A stretch of DNA of 64,000 bases from Aestuariivirga sp. (GTDB taxonomy: Bacteria > Pseudomonadota > Alphaproteobacteria > Rhizobiales > Aestuariivirgaceae). Both the position numbers and the translations under genes were made by a program. Location: contig JAUXUN010000055.1 in the NCBI GenBank assembly GCA_030680855.1, positions 1-64,000 of the forward strand, given 5' to 3'. Below, in pieces: positions 19,738 to 28,957 of this stretch. Under the pieces are notes generated by a model that was given only the letters and a program-made list of their open reading frames with translations, did no database searches and had not been told where the DNA came from. The first letter of the stretch is position 1; the number at the start of each line of letters is the position of its first letter.

Positions 19738-19784
19738 CTCTGCAAAAGCTCTATAAATCAATAGAATCAAACTATGGAAAACTT

Positions 19785-19872
19785 TGGTGTAGGCGGACGG
19801 ACTCGAATCGACACGAAATTTCTTCAAGTAAGAATTTTTAGTCCGTACCGGCTGCCATTTCGCCACGCCCTC
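19785..19872 (-). tRNA. tRNA-Leu-like sequence, possibly degenerate, 3' CCA encoded
   Basis: GAGGGCGTGGCGAAATGGCAGCCGGTACGGACTAAAAATTC...GATTCGAGTCCGTCCGCCTACACCA aligns with class II tRNA-Leu; several stem mismatches and unusual anticodon region. Confidence 0.4.
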
Positions 19873-19890
19873 CCAAACAATTGTTTCAAG

Positions 19891-20098
19891 CCTTTGCCTT
19901 CCCCGCCCTTCCCCGCTAGCCTGCCTCCCCATGGACATCCGTCAAATTCAATATCTCGCGGCTCTTGCCCGCGAGAAACATTTCACCCGGGCGGCGCAGG
20001 CCTGTAATGTCACACAGCCCACGCTTTCGGGGCGCATCCGCCAGCTTGAGAAAGCTGTTGTTACCTTGCGGGCTGAGGGCTGGCGGGCTGGAAGGTAA
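19891..20098 (+). pseudogene. truncated lysR 5' fragment, copy 1
   Basis: Promoter-proximal sequence plus [41 protein letters not shown], then diverges and stops. Confidence 0.85.
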
Positions 20099-20143
20099 GA
20101 TCGTGACATCACGCAGGGTAGGCCAGGAGGAGGCGAGCTATCG

Positions 20144-20953
20144 ATGAAGAGGCATGATTCTGGAATCAACTTTGATCGCTATGCCATTGGTGCCTTGACC
20201 GTTATTGCCCTCCGTGACGGATACGTTGACCTGCCAGCAAGCCGTTTGCGGCAACCGGATAATCGCCCGTTCAATTCGGACCTCCCAACAGAAGTTGAGT
20301 TGGTGCAGGGAAAGCTGCGGCTGTCGGTCAACGTGTATCTAGTGATTGACGGTGACCAGCACGTTCTCATCGACACGGGGGCTGCCAATTCGTGGGACCC
20401 GACGATGGGTCTTTTACCTCACGCATTGGCCGAGGCTGGCGTGAATCAAAATGAGATAACTACTGTTGCTCTTACGCACACCCATGAAGACCATGGCAAT
20501 GGCTTGGTTGCGGCGGACGGGTCTGACACATTTCCCAATCTTCAGCGCCTGCTCGTTCCAAAAGAGGAAATTGGGCTGTTTGATGACAATGAACGGCTCC
20601 TTCGCTTTCGTGAGCGGCGTTCTCCCATCACCGACGCTTACGAAGTGAGCCCCCACATCACTGCACGTGCGGCACATGGGCACGAGGTTGGTCATACTGC
20701 GTATGAAGTTTCAATCTCGGGAGAGACGCTGCTGATTTGGGGCGACATCGTCCACGTTCCCTCAATTCAGTTTACGAGACCGGAGATAACTTGGGGGGCA
20801 GATGCCAATCAAGATGAGGCACGTGCGACGCGACTCAAACTGCTTCACAGAGCGGCTCGTCCGGATTTCCATGTGGCCGGCTCGCACCTGGAGTTTCCGG
20901 GCGTCGGAGCGGTGAGCGAGCACGAAGGGTCATATTCATTCAAGCCTTTTTGA
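20144..20953 (+). CDS. MBL-fold metallo-hydrolase
   Basis: TVALTHTHEDHGNGL HxHxDH motif; IDTGAANSWDP; AAHGHEVGH. Confidence 0.9.
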   Translation: MKRHDSGINFDRYAIGALTVIALRDGYVDLPASRLRQPDNRPFNSDLPTEVELVQGKLRLSVNVYLVIDGDQHVLIDTGAANSWDPTMGLLPHALAEAGVNQNEITTVALTHTHEDHGNGLVAADGSDTFPNLQRLLVPKEEIGLFDDNERLLRFRERRSPITDAYEVSPHITARAAHGHEVGHTAYEVSISGETLLIWGDIVHVPSIQFTRPEITWGADANQDEARATRLKLLHRAARPDFHVAGSHLEFPGVGAVSEHEGSYSFKPF

Positions 20954-20985
20954 GCCTCATCGTTTGCCAACCATAACAACCCGCC

Positions 20986-21155
20986 CCTTTGCCTTCCTCC
21001 CCCTTCCCCGCTAGCCTGCCCTCCATGGACATCCGTCAAATTCAATATCTCGCGGCTCTTGCCCGCGAGAAGCATTTCACCCGGGCGGCTGCTGCCTGCA
21101 ATGTGACGCAGCCCACGCTTTCGGGGCGCATCTCATTCTCGACAGTCGGCAGCCG
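20986..21155 (+). pseudogene. truncated lysR 5' fragment, copy 2, with internal 100 bp deletion
   Basis: Same upstream sequence and [36 protein letters not shown], then joins at CATC microhomology to CTCATTCTCGACA (full-length 22095 onward). Confidence 0.85.
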
Positions 21156-21176
21156 ATGCAGCTCAAATCCGCCGGC

Positions 21177-21754
21177 TTACTCGGGATCAAGCCGGGACCA
21201 CTCAATGTAGACCCGCCCGGTATCATGGTTCACGCGGACCATGGGTGCGCTCTCACCCGGAGCCAGCACGTATTGCACCATTTGGGCGGTGGGCCAGTCC
21301 TTGTAAAAGACCTTCAGGGTGAAAGCATTGTACTGGTCAGGCGAGGTGTTCTTGGCATGCCAGACCTCATCGTCGGCCACGTGCGCCGCGGACAAGGAAA
21401 GGAACTTTGATCCATCATCGCTTCCATCGTTCGTCCAGGCCTTGACCCAATCGACCACGACAAAATCACCCAAATGCTTGAAGGGTCGCTTCGTCTTGCG
21501 CCAGACATGATAGACTTGCGTTCGGATGTATTCCTCACCGTTGAAGAAGGCCAATCCAATGGTGTGCGGTTCATTGCAATTGTTGAACACCTCGGGCTTG
21601 TCGGTTTTCAGATTTCTAAAACTGATGCAGGCGGGGCGGATGTAAGGCACGACCTCGCCAACCGGCTCCGTTTCAACAGCGACTGCTGCCGTTGACAAGA
21701 GAGGAAGTCCAAGAACCATTCCGAAAAGCGAGGCGAGATTTAATGCACTTCTCA
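21177..21754 (-). CDS. secreted hypothetical protein
   Basis: Signal peptide [26 protein letters not shown]; 192 aa. Confidence 0.6.
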
Positions 21755-21890
21755 TGCGGACCTCCCTGCTAAAGCGCTTCGAATTTATACCCTCTCGAGG
21801 AAATATGCCAGAACTCAAGCGCAATCGCGTTGCAGCAACTTGAGCCCGCCCCTTTGCCTTCCCGCCCCTTCCCCGCTAGCCTGTCTCCCC

Positions 21891-22787
21891 ATGGATATCC
21901 GTCAAATTCAATATCTCGCGGCGCTGGCCCGCGAGAAGCATTTCACCCGGGCGGCTGCCGCTTGCAATGTCACGCAGCCCACGCTTTCGGGGCGCATCCG
22001 GCAGCTTGAGCAGGAGCTGGGGGTTCCCATCGTCGAGCGCGGCCAGCGCTATATCGGGCTCACGCCGGAGGGCGAGCGCGTGCTCAAATGGGCCCATCTC
22101 ATTCTCGACAACTGGCAGTCGCTGAACCAGGAGCTGGCGCAGATCAAGGGCAGACACGGCAATCTCGTCGGCCGCCTGGTGCTCGGCGTGGTGCCCTCGG
22201 CGCTGCCCATGGTTTCGCAGCTCACCAAGGCCATGCAGGCGGCGCATCCGTCGGTGGATTTTTCCATCCTGTCGCACTCCTCGGAAGAGATCATCCGGGC
22301 CTTGCATGATTTTTCCATCGAGGCCGGCATCACCTATCTCGACAACGAGCCGGTGGAGGGGATGCTTACGACGGTGCTTTACCGCGAGCGCTATTGCCTG
22401 TTCGTGGGTGCTGGCCATGAGCTGGCCAGGGCCAGGAGCGTCACCTGGTTCGAGGCGGCGCAGATCCCGCTCTGCCTGCTCACCCCCAACATGCAGAACC
22501 GGCGGATCATTGACCGGGCGTTTCTCGCGGCCAACGCGCAGCCCTCGCCCCGGCTGGAAACCAATTCGATCATGAACCTGTTCTCATCGGTGCGCAGCAT
22601 GGGCCTTGCCTCGATCATGCCGGAATATTTCCAGAATGCGCTGGGGCCGATGGAAGGGGTGAAGGCGGTGCCCTTGGCCTCGCCCACGGTGGAACATGCG
22701 GTGGGCCTCGTTGCGGTTGCCCGCGAGCCGCTGTCGCCCCTGGTGGCGGCGCTGTTTGCGGCGGCGAAGAAGATGATGGCGGGCTAG
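21891..22787 (+). CDS. LysR family transcriptional regulator
   Basis: [54 protein letters not shown] plus substrate-binding domain. Confidence 0.9.
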   Translation: MDIRQIQYLAALAREKHFTRAAAACNVTQPTLSGRIRQLEQELGVPIVERGQRYIGLTPEGERVLKWAHLILDNWQSLNQELAQIKGRHGNLVGRLVLGVVPSALPMVSQLTKAMQAAHPSVDFSILSHSSEEIIRALHDFSIEAGITYLDNEPVEGMLTTVLYRERYCLFVGAGHELARARSVTWFEAAQIPLCLLTPNMQNRRIIDRAFLAANAQPSPRLETNSIMNLFSSVRSMGLASIMPEYFQNALGPMEGVKAVPLASPTVEHAVGLVAVAREPLSPLVAALFAAAKKMMAG

Positions 22788-22799
22788 CCCGCCCGGGCC

Positions 22800-23297
22800 T
22801 CAGCCGAGGCGTTCCCTGATCAGGTGATCGAGCGAAGCACGTCCCGGGCCCCAGGCCATGATGCCAAGCGCCATGGCAGCCCAGGCCACATGCAGCGGCC
22901 AGCCACCGGGCACGGTGAGTTGCACAACAAGTGTCATCAACAGAAGCCCCGCCGCGGCAAAGCGTGTCGCCAGTCCGAGAACGAGGAGTATGGGCAGGAG
23001 GATTTCCGCCGCACCCGCCGCAAACGCCATGGCGGCGGGGGCAGGAAAGGGATAGGGGCCGCCCGGCAGATGCAACTGGAATTCCGAACTGAAAAGCAGA
23101 ATGGCAACGTCGTTCAATTGAAGAAAGCCATCCCATTTGTTGACGCCCGAGCGCCAGAACGGAACCGCGAGGCCAAAGCGCAAAACAAGCTGGGTGAGAG
23201 AGGGCTGGGCAATGGCGCGTACTATGGCGTTTGCGCGCTCGATAAGCCCGCCCAACCTGTGCTGACCGTTCCCGCCGTTTTGCCGCTCAATGGCCAT
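22800..23297 (-). CDS. DoxX family membrane protein
   Basis: LRFGLAVPFWRSGVNKWDGF, AAEILLPILLVLGLATRFAAAGLLLMTLVVQL. Confidence 0.85.
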   Translation of the reverse strand: MAIERQNGGNGQHRLGGLIERANAIVRAIAQPSLTQLVLRFGLAVPFWRSGVNKWDGFLQLNDVAILLFSSEFQLHLPGGPYPFPAPAAMAFAAGAAEILLPILLVLGLATRFAAAGLLLMTLVVQLTVPGGWPLHVAWAAMALGIMAWGPGRASLDHLIRERLG

Positions 23298-23302
23298 CGT
23301 GA

Positions 23303-24103
23303 TCAGTCTCCCTGCCTTGCCGCCGTGAAGGCCCCCGCCCCAATCATTCCGGCGATGCTGGCCGAAAGATCAAATTGCGGATAATCGGAAAAAGCCGCCG
23401 CGGCGGCCGCGCCTAACGTTTCGCCCGCAATGAGGCGCAGCAGGAATACCGCCCCGCCCGGAGGCAGATGCCGGACGGCCACTTCGAGGCCGGGCCTGGT
23501 TACCAGCGCATCTTCCGGTGCGGTTGCCTCAACCGGGCTCTCGGGTCCTTCTTTCCGGTTTGCCGCGAAAATGCTGACTGCCGGAAACCGTGAGCGCACG
23601 ATGCGCGTCGCGGGATGCGGCGTAAAAATGGTATCCACCAAATTCTCAGGAGGAATCAAAGCCAAGGCCTCAGGCGCCAGCGCCGCTTCATCGGCGGCAT
23701 GATAGGCATCAAGCCAGGCGCGCTCAATCCGCGCAACATCGGCAAGCCATGGCATTGGCTTGGCGTATTCGTAGCGCTCAATGAAAGCGGGAAATCCGTG
23801 GCCGTATTCGAAGAGAAGCGGCGAGGTAGGCGGTGTGGCGCGCGCATGAAACCTGGCCATCGCGCGGAAGAAATCCACGCCGGTAATGCGCTGCGTTGCC
23901 GGAAATGCCGCCGCCAGCGCGTTGATCAGGCTTACCGTGACGTTGTTTCTATAAACATTGTAGCGCTTGCCCGCGGCCTTGCCGTTTGGCCCTGCGACGA
24001 TTGCCGGCGGCGGGCGCTCCGGATCGAGCAGTGCGGGCGTAAAGCCCGCCGCATAGTCAAGGCGGCTACCGAGATGATGGATTTTATGGTCAACGGGCTG
24101 CAT
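23303..24103 (-). CDS. DUF2063 protein, bufferin-maturation partner (BufC-like)
   Basis: [58 protein letters not shown]; downstream of DUF692. Confidence 0.85.
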   Translation of the reverse strand: MQPVDHKIHHLGSRLDYAAGFTPALLDPERPPPAIVAGPNGKAAGKRYNVYRNNVTVSLINALAAAFPATQRITGVDFFRAMARFHARATPPTSPLLFEYGHGFPAFIERYEYAKPMPWLADVARIERAWLDAYHAADEAALAPEALALIPPENLVDTIFTPHPATRIVRSRFPAVSIFAANRKEGPESPVEATAPEDALVTRPGLEVAVRHLPPGGAVFLLRLIAGETLGAAAAAAFSDYPQFDLSASIAGMIGAGAFTAARQGD

Positions 24104-25016
24104 TGGCTCTGCCGGACATTGATCCTTGCGCATGGCGGTCGAGGATTGCCTGGGCGGCAATTGCCTCCGCCTTGAGAATGGGCCAATCGGGAATGGCGCT
24201 GTCCCACTCAACCAATGTCGGAATTGGCCCGCACCGGCCGATCACATTCTCGAAAAGAATCCAAACCGCATTGGCGACCGGGCCATCATGGCTGTCAATC
24301 AGCAGCAGGTCGCCCTCGTCATCGGCCTGTGTGGCGTGTCCGGCCAGATGGATTTCGCCGACATGATCGAGCGGGAAATCCGCGAGATAGGCAAGCGCCG
24401 AATAGCCGTGGTTGGTGGCGGAAACAAAAACATTGTTGACGTCGAGAAGCAGGCCGCAGCCGGTGCGCTGCGCCAGCGCCCGGATGAATTCCGTTTCGCT
24501 CATGGTTGATTCGGGAAAAACCACATAGGTTGAGGGATTCTCAAGCAGGATCGGGCGGCCAATCGACTCCTGCACCTCATCGATGTGAGCGGCGACGCGG
24601 GCAAGCGTTGCGGGCGTGTAGGGCAGAGGCAATAGGTCGTTGAAGTAGGTCGTGTTATGGGTCGACCAGGCGAGATGCTCGGAAACAAGTGCCGGCTCGT
24701 AGCGGTCAACAAGCGCCTTGAATCGCCCAAGATGCGTCTTGTCGAGCGGCTGTGGTCCGCCAATCGACATGCAGACGCCGTGCAATGACACTGGGTAATC
24801 GCGGCGAATGCGGGTCAGCGCGTCGTGCGCCGGGCCGCCGGCACCCATGTAGTTCTCCGCGTGGACTTCGAAGAATCCTCGTTGCGTATCATCGGCGAGG
24901 ATCGAGGCAAGATGCTGATGTTTCAGGCTGGTGCCTGCGAGACCTGCAACGGGGTGTGCCGGAAAGCGTGAAGCCGCCAATGAGCGCGCGGCTCGATGAA
25001 TAGCCAGTTCGTTCAT
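24090..25016 (-). CDS. DUF692 / MNIO-family enzyme (BufB-like)
   Basis: [57 protein letters not shown]. Confidence 0.9.
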   Translation of the reverse strand: MNELAIHRAARSLAASRFPAHPVAGLAGTSLKHQHLASILADDTQRGFFEVHAENYMGAGGPAHDALTRIRRDYPVSLHGVCMSIGGPQPLDKTHLGRFKALVDRYEPALVSEHLAWSTHNTTYFNDLLPLPYTPATLARVAAHIDEVQESIGRPILLENPSTYVVFPESTMSETEFIRALAQRTGCGLLLDVNNVFVSATNHGYSALAYLADFPLDHVGEIHLAGHATQADDEGDLLLIDSHDGPVANAVWILFENVIGRCGPIPTLVEWDSAIPDWPILKAEAIAAQAILDRHAQGSMSGRANAAR

Positions 25017-25049
25017 TGCGGTCTCCGCTTTCCGGCAAATTGCATGTGA

Positions 25050-25373
25050 TTATGCCGGGACGTCGCGTGTCAGAGGCTCCGGCGAGCCGCTGCGGTCGCC
25101 CGGCACCTTGATCGAGGCGCAAGTTCCGCCTGCCGCGAATTTCCAGGCGTTGCCCTGGAAGTCAACGGTTGAAGAGCCCTGGCACGTCGTGCCCGGACCC
25201 GCCGCGCAGTCGTTTTGGCCCGCGAGCGCGATGCCGTAGCACTTCTCCTTGCCGGCAGCCATCGCCGCCTTGCCTTCCGCTTCGGTCAATGGACCTGCGG
25301 CCGCAAAGGACGCAAGGGCTGCGGTAACGGCACCGGCCAAAATGGCCGCGCCCACTGTTGATCTTGTCGACAT
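25050..25373 (-). CDS. DUF2282 bufferin-like RiPP precursor (BufA1-like)
   Basis: Signal peptide; four Cys (EKCYG, QNDCA, TTCQG, GTCAS); first gene of DUF2282-DUF692-DUF2063-DoxX operon. Confidence 0.85.
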   Translation of the reverse strand: MSTRSTVGAAILAGAVTAALASFAAAGPLTEAEGKAAMAAGKEKCYGIALAGQNDCAAGPGTTCQGSSTVDFQGNAWKFAAGGTCASIKVPGDRSGSPEPLTRDVPA

Positions 25374-25417
25374 GTTTTTCATCTCCCATGGGTTTGGACT
25401 GCACCCGCTCACCGGGC

Positions 25418-25535
25418 GCATAATGATTAATTCGATCTGAAGGGCCTGATGTTACATCCCGTGGGTGACACGATTTCGTGATTGGCCGCCCGTGGCTTGG
25501 ACAAAATTTTTCCCAATTTGTAACAGTGAGTCTTC
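25418..25535. repeat. ~118 bp regulatory repeat, copy 1 (upstream of DUF2282 gene)
   Basis: atgttacatcccgtgggtgacacgatttcgtgattggccgcccgtggcttggacaaaatttttc recurs at 30988-31105. Confidence 0.9.
25431..25455 (-). promoter_or_regulatory. candidate ECF-sigma promoter of bufferin operon
   Basis: Minus strand GTAAC-N16-CGAA, ~58 bp upstream of DUF2282 start. Confidence 0.65.
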
Positions 25536-25721
25536 CATATCCACAGTTCCAGTCATGGAAACCAGCTATGAAGCTCAGCATTGATTGGTCTAATTAAAAA
25601 GTCGCGCATTAGGCGTACTTGCATGCCCGTCGAATCCAATTGCCGATCTCGAGTCGGCAAAAACGGAAGAGCCGGCAGAACTTCTGCCGGCTCAAGTCGT
25701 CACGGTTTGATGAGGAATAAT

Positions 25722-25970
25722 CTAGTGGCGACCTTGATTGTTCTCAATCGAGAGCTTCATCATGCGATCGAAATTGGTCATTGTTCCAGTGTCACCGGAA
25801 ACCGCCAGGGCAGCGCTGCTGACGGCGGAGGCTGCGTTGTCCTTTAACTGCGTCGAATACTTGCCAAAGTATGTATCTGAATCGCGCAGATCCCAGCTGC
25901 GATTTTCGCCGGCAAACGATACTGTTGAAAGTGCAGCGAGAGCGGCAATGGTGAAAATGATCTTCTTCAT
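25722..25970 (-). CDS. small secreted 'DSDTYFGKYS' peptide, paralog A
   Basis: MKKIIFTIAALAALSTVSFAGENRSWDLRDSDTYFGKYSTQLK...MTNFDRMMKLS; paralogs at 33053 and 59409. Confidence 0.75.
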   Translation of the reverse strand: MKKIIFTIAALAALSTVSFAGENRSWDLRDSDTYFGKYSTQLKDNAASAVSSAALAVSGDTGTMTNFDRMMKLSIENNQGRH

Positions 25971-26291
25971 GGTAGTCTCCTGTTGAGTTTGCAGTGGTTC
26001 AATCTGTTGCCGGGTTGCGATCATCGCTTCCCGATGACTTCAACTTAAGCCTTTCCGAGGCTAAATCGAATCAAGTCCAGTTACATATTGGAGAGCAGTT
26101 TCCCTAATTATTTCAATCTTTTACCCGTGTTACAGGTGAGAGAATTCAACTCCTGTTCACGATCACAAAACTGAACACACTGCGCTGTGAACAGAGGAGC
26201 GTTCTTCGATACCTGCGACCATCTCCCCGAGGAAATGAACAGATGCTGATTGAATCAAGGAGTGCTGCGCACCACGCGGTGAAGGCGAGGT

Positions 26292-27608
26292 TCAGGACTG
26301 GATGATGATGGGCCGGAGGGCCCCTGCCCGGTAGACGAGTAACCGCACAGGGCCGCGCGACTCGCTGGCCAGGCGGTCGCAGACTTGCTGAGTGGCGGCG
26401 AACTCATTGTTCACGGCGACGATCACATCGCCGACCATCAAGCCGGACAGCGCGCCAAGTGAGCCCGGAAGCAACTCGCGGACGATCATGCCTTTGACAT
26501 CTTCCGGAAGCTTGTCGGCAGGCTGGATGGGCCGGATGAACACGCCGAGCGAGCTAAGCCCGGACACAAGAGGCGGCTTGAGCGGCTCTGCTTTGACCGC
26601 AACGACTGTCTCTTCGGCGCGCCCGCGCTTATAGGTAATCTCAAGCGGGGTGCCGGCCTGGCTCACGCCAATCCAGGTGCGCAGGCCTCCGGCGGATTTG
26701 ACGTGGCGCCCGTTGTACGCCGTGATAATATCGCCTGGCTTCAACCCGGCAGCCTGCGCAGGCGATCCAGCCTCGACCGAGACTACCAATGCGCCATCCC
26801 AAGAGTTGATTCCGGCCGCAGCCGAAGCTGCCTCAGAAACATGATCAAGCACCACGCCGATTGCGCCGCGCCGCACTTCGCCGAATTCCGCAAGCTGATC
26901 GGCGACTTGCAACGCCACGCGTGACGGCGCGGAAAATCCGATCCCGATGTTCCCGCCGGACCTCGAGAGGATCAACGTATTGATGCCTACAAGCCGCCCC
27001 TGGCTGTCAAGCAGAGCGCCGCCGGAATTGCCGGAATTGATCGCAGCATCGGTCTGGATGAAATCGCTGAGGCCAGCCCCGCCGCTTGAACGGCCAAGCC
27101 CGCTGATCACTCCAAGTGTCAGGGTCTGCTCCAACCCCAGCGGATAACCGACGGCAAACACCAGGTCGCCGACGCGCGCCGCATCGGAGTCAGCCAGCTT
27201 GATCTCCGGCAGGTGCTGCCCCATGGCGCGGAGCAGCGCGATGTCGGATGGCGTATCGCTGCCAACGAGCTCGGCAGCCAGCCAGCGGCCGTCGAGAATC
27301 TGCACGCGGAATTTCGCGCCGTCCGCGACGACATGGGCATTGGTGAGAATCAGGCCCCGCTACGCATCGATGACAACGCCGGATCCCGAGGCGTTCGGGG
27401 TGAACCCCCCGGAACCGGATTTGACACTCACTTCGATCAGGACAACCGACTTGAGGGCGGGCTCCAAAATCTGGCTGAAACTCATTACGTTCCGTGAGCT
27501 GTCGAACGGAACCGGGCCTTCAGCGAGAGCACCCGAATGCGCTTCCCCGATACCGGGGGGTACGAGCAACCCTGCGAAAAACAGCAATGCGATAAGCAAT
27601 GTTCTCAT
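26292..27608 (-). pseudogene. HtrA/DegP-like trypsin-PDZ protease interrupted by one in-frame TAG
   Basis: MRTLLIALLFF...GSGVVIDA-TAG-RGLILTNAHVVADG...PSDIALL...INSGNSGGALLD...PDZ; both halves in the same frame. Confidence 0.85.
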
Positions 27609-27940
27609 GTCAGCGACCGTCATCAATGGTTCAACTGCCAGCAGGATGGGCCAACAATGATGCAGGCTGGCGTTGTCATTTGAGATTACTCTATTCCACA
27701 TGCTGCTCGCACACACATCAATTTCAAACGCGATTGTGTGATCTGCTCCGCTGGCGCTGGACTATTTGGCATGAGCATGGGCATGATGGCGCTAGTCATG
27801 ACGTTGGTTCTTCATGTCATTTTCGGTGCCGTACTCGGGATTGCTTACGAAAAGCGGAGCAGTTTGGCCTTAGCTTGATTGAGGTGACAGCCTTCATGAC
27901 CATTCGTATGCCCGGTAGCGTGCCAAGATGGAAACCACCA

Positions 27941-28942
27941 ATGATGTACTGGATACGCGTTCTTTGTTTTGCCGCCGCCACATCACTCGGCGCATTGCCC
28001 GCATTGGCGGACCCCGAGGCATGGAAGGCCGAGGGCTGGAACCTGACCGACTTTGGCAAGACCGCGATTCCCTGGGCCGAGATCAAGTCCGGCGGCCCTC
28101 CGAAGGACGGCATTCCGTCAATCGACCAGCCCTTATTCCAACCCGTGGCAGAAACCGAGGACCTAGCGGCCAACGATCCTGTCATCAGTGTTGAGATTGC
28201 AGGCGATGCGCGGGCTTATCCGCTACGGGTCATGATCTGGCACGAAATCGTCAATGACACAATGGGCGGCTTACCCGTGACAGTGACTTATTGCCCCTTG
28301 TGCAACGCCGCAATAACTTTTGACCGCCGCGTAAAAACCCGTGTGCTTGACTTCGGCACGACCGGCAAGTTACGGAATTCAGATCTCGTTATGTATGACC
28401 GCCAAACGGAAAGCTGGTGGCAACAGTTCACAGGCGAAGCAATCGTCGGTGAAATGACGGGAACGGCCTTGCGAATGCTGCCGGCGCGGCTGGAATCCTT
28501 TTCAGACTTCAAGTCACGCCATCCCGGCGGGAAAGTGCTGATCCCAAACGACCCGGCGGCGCGTAACTATGGCAGTAATCCCTATGTCGGATATGATTCC
28601 AGTTCAAATCCCTTTCTTTACCAGGGAGACTTGCCCGAGGGAATCGATCCGATGGAGCGGGTCGTTGTCGCACGGCTTGAACAGCAGGCGCCGGTTATCA
28701 TTTCGCTTTCTCTTCTCCGCCAGAGCCGCACGCTGCGCGAAGGAGCGCTCGAATTCTCGTGGAAACCGGGCCAGTCCTCGGCCGTAGACGAACCAAAGAT
28801 TGCCGAGGGCCGCGATGTCGGCACGGTCGAGGTATATCGCATATCGCCATCGAATGAGCGTGAGCTTGTACCCTATGACGTGACTTTTGCGTTCGTTGCC
28901 CATGCCTTTCATCCCGATATAAAAATCAGGCAGCAATTATAA
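27941..28942 (+). CDS. DUF3179 domain-containing protein
   Basis: RAYPLRVMIWHEIVNDTMGGLPVTVTYCPLCNAAITFDR, FGTTGKLRNSDLVMYDRQTESWWQQFTGEA. Confidence 0.88.
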   Translation: MMYWIRVLCFAAATSLGALPALADPEAWKAEGWNLTDFGKTAIPWAEIKSGGPPKDGIPSIDQPLFQPVAETEDLAANDPVISVEIAGDARAYPLRVMIWHEIVNDTMGGLPVTVTYCPLCNAAITFDRRVKTRVLDFGTTGKLRNSDLVMYDRQTESWWQQFTGEAIVGEMTGTALRMLPARLESFSDFKSRHPGGKVLIPNDPAARNYGSNPYVGYDSSSNPFLYQGDLPEGIDPMERVVVARLEQQAPVIISLSLLRQSRTLREGALEFSWKPGQSSAVDEPKIAEGRDVGTVEVYRISPSNERELVPYDVTFAFVAHAFHPDIKIRQQL

Positions 28943-28957
28943 CTCTGTGGAAATCAG

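Noticed and set aside
25581-25847. 88 aa plus-strand ORF
   Set aside because: Overlaps the YFGKYS peptide gene antisense; no domain and weak start context.
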